A stretch of DNA of 64,000 nt from Asparagopsis taxiformis (GCA_030407315.1 JALQPE010000503.1:1-64000), one strand, 5' to 3'; shown: positions 49,667 to 62,099, counted from the stretch's first letter. Numbers and translations: made by a program. Notes: generated by a model not told the origin, from the sequence alone.

Positions 49667-50490
49667 ATGGTACTGTCCATGTCTCCATACTGTATCGAGA
49701 ACCCAGAGCAGTGCACGTTTCAATTGGAAGGACGCTTGACTGCATTGAAAAGTGAGTCGCCTATTATGAAGAGGCTCCTCTGGAGCATCGAAAAGCATGG
49801 CCGGGTTCCTTGGGCCCGTGCAGGACCTGGTGTGCTTAGCAGTGCGAGGAGTGGACTGAAGCGTGTTTTGTATATGGACCGTGCCGTTCTATGCATGGCA
49901 ATGCGAATGAAAAGGAATGAATTCATTGCGGTCAGCAGACACAAATGACGGATCAACGGAATGCGTCTTCGATGAAGAACATGGGGACTGGGTAGTTGCT
50001 GTGCATGTGAACAAAGAGTCAGGATTGATCTATTCAAGCAGTCGAAAGGGTATTGTGATGGTATGGAAAGACCAGAAGCGAATTAGTTCGTTTGATGTTA
50101 ATTCAGAATAACAAGGTACGAACATCAGTTGCATGGAGGTCCTTTGCCTACAACAAGTTATTGCCTTTGGTACTGGGGAGGGACCGCTCGTAATACTGGA
50201 CCTCCGAAGTGGAACGAGGAAATTCGTGGACGGGTATACCAGATGGGTGAAATCACTCGTTGCGAACTAAACTGAAGGTATTCTACTTTCTGGATCCTGG
50301 GATGGCACGATTCGGTTCTGGTTCTGGAACACACAAATTCGAACCAATTCGAAATATGCAAGGTCACCGCCTTGCTCGTGTGAACTGTTTAGAGCTGAGT
50401 GGTGACGGGACACTCCTCGCATCTGCATTGGAAGACGGCAAAGTTCAGTTGCGGGAAATGGCGACATTCTGTGAAGTATGGTAGTCCTAG
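49667..50490 (+). pseudogene. WD40-repeat protein remnant
   Basis: Pieces of WD40 repeats in successive frames: GDWVVAVHVNKESGLIYSSS and KGIVMVWKD (about 49985-50075), ILLSGSWDGTIRFW (about 50277-50320), and GHRLARVNCLELSGDGTLLA followed by SALEDGKVQLRE (about 50360-50455). Changes of frame and stops between blocks suggest decay, though unrecognised introns could explain part. The TIR remnant 400 bp downstream on the same strand makes a WD40-TIR protein the likely ancestor. Confidence 0.6.
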
Positions 50491-50905
50491 GAAAAGGGTG
50501 GCAAGCCAAGTGGTAACCGGAAAGCAGATGCAACTTGCAACAGTCGGCGAGATCACCACATCGTCAAAGAGCACGAAACAGTCATCAATTCACGGCAGTA
50601 ACAGTCTAATTGCAGTTCCAAGGCTGTTTTGCAGAAAGGATATGATCGTAAGTTTCTTCAGCGACGTGCAATTTGATGATGGCACAGAGAGGTTCACTAT
50701 TGCGTCTACCGAGCATGAGCCGACTTACATCCATTACTGCACCAACTCATCTCGTCTCTGGATCTCAAGAAGCACAGGAGGTGTAGGATACATTGACCTC
50801 ATCTACCATCAAAATCAATTCGCAAAGCGAGATGAACCAGAGCTGCCAGAGTTGTCGTGCGCAAGATGAGCACGACAGCATCCGCGAAGGATCACGACGA
50901 GCGGT

Positions 50906-51512
50906 AACGGAAGCAACGAGAAAGCATGTGATGTTTTCATCAGCCATGCGGGTTCGGACAAGCAATTTATCGCCAAGCCACTGTACCATGCACTGGTCGC
51001 ACTAGGCCTGAAAGTATTTCTCGACAAGATGGAACTGCAACCCGGGCAGAATGCACCACAGAAAATGAATCACGAAATGGAGACGGCACGGGTTGCGATT
51101 GTAATCTTTCACCGGAGTTTGCAGCTCGCCCATGTACCATGAAGGGGCTGCTGTGTTTCTTGAGGCGGTTTAAACGCGCAGGTGAGAGATGGGTGATCAT
51201 TATTCCGGTGTTCTACCGATTAACGCTGGAGGACTGCAGAAATGCGCTTGAGATTGTCGATGAAGATGGTAACAAAGTCCTCATGACGGCGGAATTCTTG
51301 CAGCGTCTGGCACAGAACAGTGAATACGGGATTGCAGACGTTGTGGACGGTCTTCGCGAGATGAGAAGTATTACGGGAATTGAGAATTCAGAGGGTGCCA
51401 CCAACGGTGCGGGAAACGAGGGTGCAGGGAGAAGAAAAGCTCCTGTGGAGAGAGTTGTAGATGCGGTGGTGAAAGCATTCGAGCAGAGCGCGGAATCGAA
51501 CTTGGAAACGTA
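50906..51512 (+). pseudogene. TIR-domain remnant
   Basis: One frame (from about 50930) reads DVFISHAGSDKQFIA, ALVALGLKVFLDKMEL and ARVAIVIF, the first half of a TIR domain. It stops at TGA 51140. A one-base shift near 51110 leads to SPEFAARPCTMKGL, WVIIIPVFYRLTLEDCR and an open tail to 51512. At the place of the WCLDEL-type motif, which holds the NAD-cleaving Glu in plant and SARM1 TIR domains, the sequence has PCTMKGL without a Glu. So it is frameshifted and probably catalytically dead. TIR proteins act in immunity and cell death signalling. Confidence 0.7.
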
Positions 51513-51513
51513 A

Positions 51514-54500
51514 CTAGGTGTAAAGGGTACCCTCGGGTAGTAGGTGGTAGGAGGGTAGCTTATATTATAAACTCGGAGACATCTGAAAAATTGCTGTTTG
51601 GAGTTTCAAAAATTTTCTAGCGTGTCGTGCGCTCGTCCCGTGGATGCAAACTTCGGAATCTGGGTTGCAATCTCGGCAGAGTCTGTACTGCACCAATCCC
51701 TCCGCTGCTTCCTGAAGCTAAGCTATCAATTCTATCCTACCGACGTCACGTCATGCTTTCCAAGTTGGTGCGATCCATCTGGTACCATATTGGGTTGAGA
51801 CAAATCGGAAGGCTGCGACCGCGCTACGTGTTGAATCAATCTGTGCACTCCTAGCACGCCTCCTTTTCTATGTTCGACGACATCTTCTACCTGCTTGCTT
51901 CCTCCGCAACGAGCCGGTGATAATGGCCAGTTCACTGTGAGGCCATTGTTGTCCCTTGACATAATTCAGTTCGATGATTCTGCCAACACTTGAGTTTCCG
52001 CTAAGGCACGCCTAAACATCCTTACATGGAAAGTTTCCATATATCTAACAATTTGCCGAAATGCGCTGATCCTCTCTTTTGTCGAGGCTAATGCAATGGC
52101 CATCGTATCAAGATATAGTACATTGCTCACCAAGCCAGTGATACTATTATGTATGAGGGGAATCTCCTAGCAGTTCGTATGCAGCTGTATCAGCTGAAGT
52201 TCTGGCAGCGAAGCAATATGTTTGCCTCTCGCAGGCCGGTTGCGTTGCACTTGCGTATGTGTATTTCGAGGCTGGATTGCCTATACATAGCTGGCTTCCA
52301 GATTCCGGCCGCCGGCGCGCTTGCTGCTTAGGTAATACGCGCGCCGTGCCGCCGAGCCTGCGCGATAAACGCGTGTCGTGTGCCGGCTGCACGACAATCG
52401 TTGTAACTCCGTCAATTATGCGTTTGTGCTTCTACGAGCGCTTGTGAAGTTAAATTACCTTCTGCGTTCCTTGAAATCCTATTGTTTGAGAACGATGCCT
52501 CTGAAAATCGTGGATAGACAGTCTAGGTTGGTAAATTGGCGTTATATGTATGCGAAAATAGTGCTTGTGACAGTTGCAAAGTGCCACAGTGTAACTTGGT
52601 GATGTATTAAATGAATAGCTGGCGACATCATTGATACAGTTTGAAAGTCGAAAGAGATGGATCACTTGCTCCTTTCATAAAATCAAACCATGATATGTCA
52701 TGCCATGGTAAATGGGCATGGGGACTGATAGTTCGCAGATGGACAGCCGACAGCTTAAGGCCACTATCTTCCGACAATGTGATTTCGAGTTCATCTATCA
52801 CAGAGCCTATTGGGGCAAGTATGGCTTCAGAGTCCACGCGTCAAGGATTGAGAATTCATATTTTGCTGTGATGGCCAAATTATTATCCGTAGATTCATTT
52901 CTACCCCTCGGCACTTGGTTGATTGTAACTAGCCGTTTTTTATGCTTATCCTAGCTTGAGGAAACATGTTGCTGAGATCATATTAACATACTTTCGTAAG
53001 CATATTACAAAAGTGGCTCCTAATTCACGTCTGAATACAGTCCTTACTGACTCAGACCTTACGTCGAAAGTATGAACATTGTCAGAAAAGTGAAAAGATA
53101 GGACAGAACGTCAACCACCCAATGCCCAAGCCCGAGTAACATCCCATGGCACGTTGACACAGAAAACATTTGCAGCACCTCCGTAAATTCAATCTGCGAC
53201 TTGTATGAACCCCAGTGATCGTAACAAGCAAAACTCGCGAATGATGGCAGACTTGATAGACATACATTTTGCACGAGCCTCCGTAGAAGCCCATGACTCT
53301 TTCCTTCGATCTGCTTCTACCGAACGGTTTCCCCAACTAAGCATATTTCGAAGTGCTGAAAAAATTGGCCGTTATGCCATATATGAACATCATCGGCATC
53401 GGCCAGTTCGGGGAACTGCTATTCGAATGCGAAATCAACGCTTCATTTTCAGTGATTGAGAAATAGATTTCAGGTAGTCAGATTCTTAAACCATTCACGT
53501 GTCTATAGTCTACGCCATCTGGCGCTATTTCATCGTCAAATACTACAAATTTAACGCTCGAGGGCGTGGCCAATCATGCAATAACCCCGTGGAAACATGA
53601 TATTCTCAATGCTTTCTTCCTGAGGAAAGCTCACCACGGGTCAACACCACCACGTGGTAACTTTGCTGGAATTTCTGAAATCCGGTAAATCAGTCTCAGA
53701 ATTAGTTCGGCTGTTCTTATTTTGATGTTCTGCAGCTCACTGGTTTGCTGCCGGAGAAGCAATCAAGTACCCCTCGAGGGGTACCTACGGAATTCTCCTC
53801 ATATAACTCAATTGCCGTACATTGACGGACGTTGGATAAGATTTCAATGACGTACAACCTTTTGGAATAGGGTTACCTGTCTCATACAACAACGACAATC
53901 ACTCCTTTGCGGCCGAAGCTCTACGACACTCCGCAAGATAACCAATAGCCTTGGGGGTTGAAGATTTCGGCTATTCACTAGAACTGCGTTAGGCTATTAT
54001 GCAGACGACTGACGAGTGCATCTGCCCTGATCTATTGTCATGTCTGGAACAACGATGGTGAGTACTCTGAAAGGCTAATAATATTAGTTTTAACCATCCG
54101 AACTTGAACTCATTACAGTGTCGCTACATCTTCCTAGTATATATATTAGCTCACGCTACCATTTGGTCGTATGTCTTGCTGACGGCAAGTTGCTGTAATC
54201 TGTGGCGATACATTCGCCACGATATAAGAGCAATTACGATGCCTCGTATGATCTTTTAGATCACTTTTTCACTGGTGCCACTGCTCATTATCTGAACGAT
54301 CTAGAGCGAGAGAGGAATGAATTTTTCATACTGTTGATTAGGCATCTGTGCCTGGCGGAGAAATTGGGACGGTGCCGCGACTTTCCCAAACTCTTTTCAC
54401 CTGTGCACGTTAGCGGCACTTGTGAAACGGTGTCACTGGTACTGGGGAACTGGAGTGCACAGGTGAAATGCGTTTGGGAAGGTCGACAGAAATTCACAAA

Positions 54501-54570
54501 AATTCGAATAATCTTGGAATGCCGCGAACCGACAAACTGTCCTAAGATGATGTTGTACTAGACCTGAAGC
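51514..54570. other. Long intergenic stretch, no gene recognised
   Basis: About 3 kb of near-even base composition with only short ORFs. The longest (54202-54561, 119 codons, GTG start) has no recognisable domain and is not credited. Confidence 0.4.
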
Positions 54571-55830
54571 ATGCCAAAACTGACGAATAACTTACACTTT
54601 ACACCACTGCTTACAGTAGTTATTTCGTACTTGACCGAAAGGCGACGAACTCTCGCGACGAAGCACAGAGATCAGACCATTAGTCTCACAGGTTATGTGC
54701 CCAAACGCTCACCACAACAAACCGCCATCCATCTACTCTACCTACCAACAATCAACCCGTCCTGTCATCTGTGCTTAGGGTCATTATTCGAAAAGTGTGA
54801 TCCACCCCTACCAAACTGCGGCGACATTCCGTCTACTATGCAGACCAGCCACGGAGACACGCTGTCTATACTGGAAAAGTCAGACACCAGCGCACTCGTT
54901 CCATCCCAAACAACCTTTTCATCATAGCTCGAAAAGCTTGATCGTACGGACGTGACGATCCTCCAACCAATCATGGAAACTAACCTCCATAACCCCAGAC
55001 AATTACTCAGTTACCTGCCCCGATCCATCATGAATTCGAAATACCAGCGCTCACATATGGCAACATTGTATCCTGGAAAATCACAGTTGAACATTTTGCC
55101 AGAGCATAGGGTGTACATGCCTACTTATTTCATGCTCCAACCTCCCCCTCAGACTCCAAAACAACAGTCATTCAAACTACCAAATACACTCAGACACAAC
55201 TCCTCGTCCTGTCAACTCTATCTACAGAGATTATGCAGCAGTTCACAGATTCTGAATTGAACGGTCCAATCCACAATCTCTACAACAAGATTCGAATCAA
55301 ATTAACCACTGTCAACCCAGAACACACCCCAGACAAGTTACGCAGGAAAAGTCGTTAAAAAGCATAGAATCCATCCCTTCCCATCACAGATTACACCAGC
55401 AAACATTGCGATCTGCGCAACATTATGATACGTGCTACATATCCAGAAATTGAAAAAGACAAGACCACACTCCAATTTATTCGTGAAGGTCTCGAACCTC
55501 ACGGCGAGTGGAAAAGTTTCTACAGACCATGTCAACCCACACAGACATTTATCCTACAAATCCCCTCACATTGGACCAAGTAATAACCATGCTTATCAAA
55601 CACGATGACATTCGTCTTCGTGCCGAACCGAAAAATTTCGTATCGTTGCAAAACCCGCCCACACAAAACTGCCGTCACCGCTAAACATGATTTAAGTCAT
55701 CACGGACACAGTCAAAACCACAACCATCCGGCAAAATCCTCTTCTCCCTCATTTCACCCCTCGAAAAACATTCCCCGACCTTCTGGTCATCGAGGAAGGT
55801 GGTGAAATCTCCATGGATCCAGCTCACATG
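54571..55830 (+). pseudogene. Possible decayed gag-like sequence
   Basis: Pro-, Gln- and Thr-rich short frames on the plus strand. At about 55435-55515 a frame reads YPEIEKDKTTLQFIREGLEP, followed in another frame by THTDIYPTNPLTLDQVITML, a pattern seen in retrotransposon gag cores. There are stops throughout, and no protease or reverse transcriptase was seen. The call is weak. Confidence 0.2.
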
Positions 55831-55889
55831 ACATAGAATCATGCAAGATACAAAAAATGTTCCTCAGATTTGTCAATTCAAATGAAATG

Positions 55890-56790
55890 AAAACCAAGTC
55901 ACATGTAGTGCAATGCCCGAGCTGTCGATTCGACGTAGGGTAGTGAACCGATTCGGCTAAGCACCGCGAGTTGTTCGAGCCCTCCTGTCTCAGTAGTCAG
56001 GCTCAGGGTAGAGGTGGTAGAGCTAAGACGGATCGCATGCTTGAATGTGGGCTGTAAGGCCACACAGACGATACGTCGAGAATCTTGGTTCAAGTGATAC
56101 TGCTATGAAGGTGAGAGGTTGGCTTGTCAGGCCAACCCTAAAGGGGTAGAAGGGATAGCGCAAACACTGGATCAGTGGTGCACTGAAGTGGTAGTGTGTG
56201 ACGGTGATACACTGAGTGTCAACGGACACTTAGTGTGTGAGGGGAATGGCCAACGGTCGAGAAGGAAATGAAGGGGACCTGATACAGCGTGAACGGTGGT
56301 CCACCGAGCGGATGACGGTACCTGATAGTTGGAAAAGGGTGAGTGGGCACGTGCACCACGGGTGGGACGTACAGGGAAGAAACCCTGAAAGGGCAGAGGA
56401 GAAGCTGATACAGAGAGACGGCGATGCTGGAGGCGCTGATACAGCGGCAAGAGTAAGGCCTGAATTTTGCCACGCACTATAGCCACAGGCGGAGTAGGCA
56501 AGAAGTTACTGTGATCCGCATGATGGGAGCGGAGCGACACGATCAGGTCCGGTGGTACACCAAGAGGCCGAAGAATCCTGATAGAGGGGCACACGCGCCT
56601 CAGGTCGTGCGTGGTAAAGGAGCAATGCTGATACAGCCGGTGGAAGCCAAAAGGGAAATGCTGGATCAGCGACGAACGGGTACCGGAAGGGTGCCAAGCA
56701 CTATAAAAAAGGGAGAAGCAGGCTGGATTGAGACGGTGAAACGCACCCTGGGAGCAAAATGACAACCGAACTTGCGGTGGCTTTACAATC
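55890..56790. repeat. Region with scattered CTGATACAG motifs
   Basis: CTGATACAG or the close CTGGATCAG recurs at about 56168, 56279, 56405, 56434, 56628 and 56661 without a fixed period. This keeps a 197-codon minus frame open, but that has no recognisable domain. It ends 40-60 bp before the solo LTR. Nature unknown. Confidence 0.35.
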
Positions 56791-56828
56791 GAAGAACTGG
56801 GCGATCCGCCGTAAAATAAATACTATGT

Positions 56829-57635
56829 TGTAGGACCAGCCGGAATGGCGATCCCTAAGGGAATTCTAGAATTGATAGCCGTGTCAGGGCGAGGTGAACC
56901 GGATCGCGCTAGTGAACTTGCGTTTCGCGCGTCGCTCGGTCGCGGTGGCGATCGGGTGGTACAACGACGGAACGTGCAGGGATCGATCGCAACACGGGAT
57001 TCGCGGGCCGGCGCGAGCCGTGATCTCAAGGGGAGATCACCGAGTAAACTAGAGCACAACGCGATCCACACAGGGGTCGTAAATCCCTGGCCTAGTGGCG
57101 TGCGACGCAACGAGCAGTATCGCGGTGCGACGCAGTTCGAAAGTCGGTTTACGCGTCGCGCGCGCACGTACGTCGGCGATCGTGAGCAATCCGCACGCAA
57201 CGTCGTAACGCAATCAGTCCTCGCGATGCGCTGAACGCTTAACTCGTAGCTGCGAAAGTGCTGGCTGTTTATTGATAAGGTGCGAAGTAGGGCGACCATT
57301 AGTAGCTAATTATTCAGGGCAGGCTGTCCCTGCACGGCCGGCCGGCGGCCGCTCGATCGCACGCAAAAAGGGAAATATATGGGAAAAAGACTTTCGTCAT
57401 AAAAAACCCAAAAAGGGGAAATAAAGGGAAATTCGTAGAAATCGCTACACGTGGCGCCGGACTGGCAGTTTCGTGGCAACGTTCGCACGCACGCGCTCGC
57501 ATCGACGCTCCGTGACACGTAATCAAAACGCCACGCGTACGCTCGCTTACTAGCTAACTAAGATAGATGCACGCGAATTCATCCCGACGCAATCGCAGCG
57601 AACGCGCGCGCATCGACGAAATAAATTGCGTCACA
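56829..57635 (-). repeat. Solo LTR of the Gypsy-1 family
   Basis: 807 bp, minus orientation, TGTAGGACC at the left and GCGTCACA at the right, with a perfect target duplication TATGT (56824-56828 and 57636-57640). It aligns along its length with the Gypsy-1 LTRs but is more diverged. No internal sequence is present on either side, so it arose by recombination between two LTRs. Confidence 0.93.
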
Positions 57636-57640
57636 TATGT

Positions 57641-58111
57641 TACAGCACCGTGGCTAGCCCTAAGTGAACTTCTACAGTTGTCAGTGGATAGGCTAAATAC
57701 TGGTACAGTAGGGTGGTCGGAAAAACCCTATGTGGGTAGCGTGGCCAGCGTGGTCCACGCAGTGTGAGTGTGATGTACAACAGTTAGTGTCAGTGTACAT
57801 AAAAGTGTACCACTGGTTACACGTGTGTTGTGCCCAGTGATTCACAGTTGTGCGAAAAATTAGACCACTTATGAAAAATAAAATTTGACAATAAATTGCA
57901 GACGTTGCGGCGTTACACGTCGCGCAGGCGTACCGCATCGTGGTATTGTACCACATTCCCCCCACGCTGAAAACGACGCGGGGGGCGGAAGGGTGAAAAA
58001 TGATGGTATCCAGCCCCATTTTCGCGGGCCGACCATTCCCTCCAAGTTTGCGGCAGAGTGGTAGCTCACGCCTGTTTTGAGTCGAGGCACCGGTGAGTCA
58101 CCCTCTTCTGT
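57641..58111. other. Intergenic upstream of the 58-60 kb gene region
   Basis: No coding similarity. It includes a short C/G-run segment near 57960-57985 and the only available promoter space for the following gene region. Confidence 0.35.
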
Positions 58112-58406
58112 ATGTTACCCTCGCGAGAAGAGCTTTGCTCACGCCCAAATGACCTAAGATTGCAGGCGGTTGCGCCGTGGTTCCATGCAGGGTATCTTCC
58201 AGTGTTGCGACTGTCGGATTATGTCGATACGGATGGGTACCTTCATGGCGGGATCCCCGCATGTGCCGTGCGCACATTCGATTGGATAATGCGTATCGCG
58301 GTGCGGGAGAACGATCTTTCGGTTCAGTCCGGTGCTGGGCCGGTGACTGCGTGCGCGTCCAGTACCAGACCCCTGGATTCCGTTCGTTGAGGAGGTTCGC
58401 ATAAAG

Positions 58407-59054
58407 ATGCGCTACTTGGGAGGGCCATTCTTCCATTTTCGTGACGACATCGACCTATGGCGTGCTCATAATGAGCGGGAAGCGGGATATGTTCGACGAA
58501 TGCTATGTTTGCGGGGCCTGATACAGGCGTGGGAATCCATGGAGATCGCACCTGCTATCGATCCCGCTGCGATACTTTGTTCGGGGAAGCTCCTTCCTGA
58601 TGATTACAAGGATGCAAGGAAAGCCAACAGTTCATTTTGGTCAGACACAGTGCGCTTCGAGCGTCATTTTCGATCTGAGCATGGGTACTTCGTCTTCTGG
58701 CACGACATCGAAGCTAATTGTCTTGTGCCTGCAGCGCTCGAAGGGCGCTATGTACCCGTTCCTCCTTGGTGGCAGGATTGGGAAATGCCCAAGGATTCTG
58801 GGCCGAACTTCCGCCAGTATTGGCATATGTGGGTTCTGAAGTGCCGCGAAATCCTAACTCTGGATGGTGGGTCGTCCACCGTACCCAATGCCCTAGTGGA
58901 CATTTACGATGTTTTATGGAGCACGTATGGACGATTCCATCAATCTCTATGCATACTCCAAATAAGAGGTGAATGCTCCGGAAAGCATCACAATATCTTC
59001 GTAAACTCCTCCACACAGCATGGTTTTGACCCCCCAAAATTTTTATTACATTAA
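58407..59054 (+). CDS. Unrecognised protein, part of a broken or spliced gene
   Basis: 215 codons from ATG 58407 (MRYLGGPFFHFRDDIDL). The frame is also open upstream for about 15 codons (VPDPWIPFVEEVRIK), so the true start may be in an earlier exon; a 92-codon frame at 58112-58390 (PWFHAGYLPVLRLSDYVDTD) is a candidate. The product is Trp-rich (FWHDIEANCLVP, PPWWQDWEMP, YWHMWVLKCREIL). After about residue 190 the sequence loses its protein-like character, and a GTGAAT at 58971 could be a splice donor. No family recognised. Confidence 0.4.
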   Translation: MRYLGGPFFHFRDDIDLWRAHNEREAGYVRRMLCLRGLIQAWESMEIAPAIDPAAILCSGKLLPDDYKDARKANSSFWSDTVRFERHFRSEHGYFVFWHDIEANCLVPAALEGRYVPVPPWWQDWEMPKDSGPNFRQYWHMWVLKCREILTLDGGSSTVPNALVDIYDVLWSTYGRFHQSLCILQIRGECSGKHHNIFVNSSTQHGFDPPKFLLH

Positions 59055-59162
59055 AATACTTTTCCCGAGGGCGGATATCCTCCACTCAACATGCTTTTGA
59101 CCCCCTTGTACTCTTATAGAACTCCAAAAATACTCAAAATACATACAAATGTCCACTAGGGA

Positions 59163-59960
59163 TGGGTTGTGCATATTTCCATATACTTGGTCTGGGATGC
59201 TTTCGACAACGGTCGTCTCTGGTATTGCCCACCACATGTGTTGGGAGCCCTACGGGCACTTCCCCTTCAGTACGTTCTTGGTGGGGAGGGGGGGGGGAAC
59301 GATTTGCGGCGTTCCACGGCATTGATAGAGGGAACGGATTGTGATTCTGTGCCACCTCACCTATCGCAAAGACAGCAATCGAAGCGATACAATTTTTGTC
59401 CTGGGTGTACTGCAATCGCGGGTGATTTCATATGGGTTGATGCGAACTCTGGTCAGCCAGTTCGTGGATGGATTGCAAAGCGCAAACGCACAGAAAGATA
59501 TGGCGGCGGATCTCCATTTCCTCGGGCACGAAGATATCATGCCTGTCAGCATGCTTCATCAAAATATGAAAATACTGATGTCAATAAGCTGGGGGCGCGC
59601 AACCAGAATGAAGAGGCGCATGAGCTAGGATCCCAATGTTTTGTCGACGGTTCGAATTACAGTCCGGAGAATGTGGAGCGTCTGAAAGTAGGGAGAGCAG
59701 ATTCAAATAGTGTGCACAGGGTTGCATCTCCAGAGGTGATTGAGATATCCTCCGATTCGGATGCTGAGAATCCGGAGAGAGAAGGGATCCCCCGAGAAGA
59801 GATTGCAGACGAAAGTGGTGGTCGAAATGAGAAGAGCCTAGGAACGTATGTTCTGCAAGAGGAGGAGAATATCGACGAGTTCGATTGTTCCACCAACAGA
59901 GGAACCCTGAGTTTCCTTCAGTTGACTCCAGTGCTATTAAGGTGGTCCACAGCTGTCTAG
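59163..59960 (+). CDS. Unrecognised protein with a SUMO-interaction-like motif
   Basis: Open frame entered just after a CACTAG that could be a splice acceptor (59154-59159). The phase does not join cleanly to the possible donor upstream. It reads WVVHISIYLVWDAFDNGRLW, YNFCPGCTAIAGDFIWVD, then a charged, disordered region with PEVIEISSDSD at about residue 190. This is a hydrophobic core followed by acidic residues, the form of a SUMO-interacting motif. It ends at 59960. A different frame goes on (AIKVVHSCLEELIVPLL, then RGFIDGYQKDIAENIDHQVP at 60025-60090), so the gene may be longer with introns, or decayed. Confidence 0.4.
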   Translation, partial: WVVHISIYLVWDAFDNGRLWYCPPHVLGALRALPLQYVLGGEGGGNDLRRSTALIEGTDCDSVPPHLSQRQQSKRYNFCPGCTAIAGDFIWVDANSGQPVRGWIAKRKRTERYGGGSPFPRARRYHACQHASSKYENTDVNKLGARNQNEEAHELGSQCFVDGSNYSPENVERLKVGRADSNSVHRVASPEVIEISSDSDAENPEREGIPREEIADESGGRNEKSLGTYVLQEEENIDEFDCSTNRGTLSFLQLTPVLLRWSTAV

Positions 59961-60280
59961 AGGAGTTAATAGTCCCTCTTCTCACGGCTTTGCACCAAAT
60001 TCCTTTTCATTGCGAGGACAACTGAGGGGGTTCATTGATGGGTACCAGAAGGATATAGCTGAGAATATCGACCACCAAGTTCCGAAAAAGGACGGTGGAT
60101 CTTGGAGGCAGCGAACATTCTTCAACAAGAAGGCCATGTTGGTGATTCATCACTACCTTGGTTCAGTTGCGGGGATCCCGTATGGAGGTTTTGGGCAAAG
60201 CACGCCTGTGTTATGCTGTCAATTGTATTCTTACTTGGAGCATCTCCGGAACTTGGCACACCAGCGGTGTCGCATATGAC

Positions 60281-61560
60281 CCCAGAAACTTCAAATGATG
60301 AAATTAAATTCTTTTGTTTCAAGTGAGCGTAGCCAGCTGTCATCCTACATGTGATATTATATCGGGGCACCTGGATGCCTCCACTAGCTTCCAATTGTTG
60401 GTGTCAATAGGCAGAAAGTTCTGGGTTGCACATGGGGCAAATGCTGATTCAGCCAGATAATGTGCGGTTGAGGACAGATTCTGGCACCGGGATTCGGCGT
60501 CACTTGTAGTACGCGATGACTTGACTACGCGGTACGTGTTCGGGTAGTTCCGATGTATCATCCTGTGGGAAGTAACTATACCAGCGCACTCTGAATTTGA
60601 GAACACCGTCCAGCTCACCGAGATTCACGATATGGTCAATGACACAACTCTCCACACCTAACACTGGTTTTTGTCTGTACAGAACGTACTTTCGAAATCA
60701 GAATCGTTTTTTCATAATGATTGAATAGGGGATATGACAAGTGTCATATTGATTGAAGCTGTGTTCAGGTTGATTGAATTTTATTTTGTCTTAGTGCTTA
60801 CCTCAGCATTGATGCTAGCCCAGCTCGGATTTATTTTTCTACTCTTATTCTTTTGTTCGTCAGTGACGCGAATTCAGCAATGACGGAGTCGACTGAAATA
60901 GAATTCTCCCACGGTACCGCCCTATTACGCTTTCGTATCACTGCAGGGCGATACTTCCCGGTCCGTACATTCCCCTTATCGTAGACTTCGTACCACCGAA
61001 CTGATAATCTTTTTATAACCCCTTCACCGTTTTCCTCACAAGCTTTTATCTGCCCCTACCAGGACGGCATATCGGTTGTACAAACTTCTCCATTTACGGC
61101 TACGAAGCGATTTACAGAATAAGGGGGGTCGGTCACCGGAGCCGAACATGCGTTCGAAATTTCGTCCTCCTCATGTAGAGCCAATCTATTCGAAACTTGA
61201 TTGCGGTACACTCCATTCAGCTCGAAGCACTCATGTAGGTTCCAATGAAAAGGGTCATCCCTATTCGAATATACCTGTTCCATCAATGCATGAAACTGCA
61301 TCATCTTTGACCTACTATTAACTCTGATTCCCTCTGATCGAAGCCTTAACATGAATTCGTCTCAACCCGGCGGACTTTTCAACACTGTCGGAGGAACTAT
61401 TTTGAGATCCGGTGGTACCAATATGAAGCCCTTTAGACCCAGTGTGATTGTTGGAAGGGGCTCCCATTCGTCGTGGCAGGAAAGCTTGATGTAGGACCTT
61501 AGCCCTTGTAGATAGATTGTACCTCCGAGGAGGATAAGAGGATAGGGATAAGGCTTCGAA
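60281..61560. other. Intergenic, no gene recognised
   Basis: About 1.3 kb. A minus frame of 98 codons (61056-61352, MLRLRSEGIRVNSRSK) has a protein-like look (ALMEQVYSNRDDPFHWNLHE) but no known domain, and could be an exon or a remnant. Confidence 0.35.
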
Positions 61561-61780
61561 CTCACGAGTGAGAGCGCCGATTCCACGAGGCTGACGCCTC
61601 GTGCGATCCTAGTAGCCCGAGGGCTGTGTCGGGTGGATCGATCCCTCGGAGCCCGGACACCTGTCTCCCAACCCGGTAGCGGGTGGTAGAGCGGGGTCCG
61701 GGAGGGCTGGATCTAACCTGCCGGAGGGATCTATCGGCCGTGGCCGTCCTCAACCCACTCAAGGGTTAACTGGGCACTTA
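61561..61780. other. GC-rich fragment next to an element X end
   Basis: About 220 bp with several short complementary stretches (for example CACGAGGCTGACGCCTCGTG at 61595-61614, a near-palindrome). Not matched to any other sequence in the window. It may be the edge of another LTR. Confidence 0.3.
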
Positions 61781-62000
61781 CGTCTGTGTTCTCGGAAATG
61801 GACGCGGACGTCCACAACCTCTAGTACACCTAGTATTACTAGGCGGACGTCCATGTTCTCCAGTATTTTTGGATGTCCGCCTAGAACTGGACGTCCATGC
61901 GGTCTAGTACGTCTAGTATTACTAGGGCGACATTCAATGTTTCTAGTACCACGGATGTCCCCCTCGGGATGGACTTCCGCCATGTCTATGTCCACCTAGG
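61781..62000 (-). repeat. Element X end, diverged third copy
   Basis: Begins CGTCTGTGTTCTCGGAAATG, the inverse of the right-hand end of element X copies 1 and 2. It is followed by GGACGTCC-type and CTAGTA/TACTAG-type motifs related to the 43-bp repeat but scrambled. Confidence 0.6.
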
Positions 62001-62099
62001 ACGGGCGCCGGTTCAGAAATTCAAAAATTTCGACCCCAGAAATTTCTGCCGCCGTGCTCGACATGGATGTCCGCATCCATCACGGCGACCACTCTATTT

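Noticed and set aside
56172..56765. 197-codon minus-strand ORF
   Set aside because: It is kept open by recurring CTGATACAG motifs and G-rich plus-strand sequence. There is no domain and no supported start.
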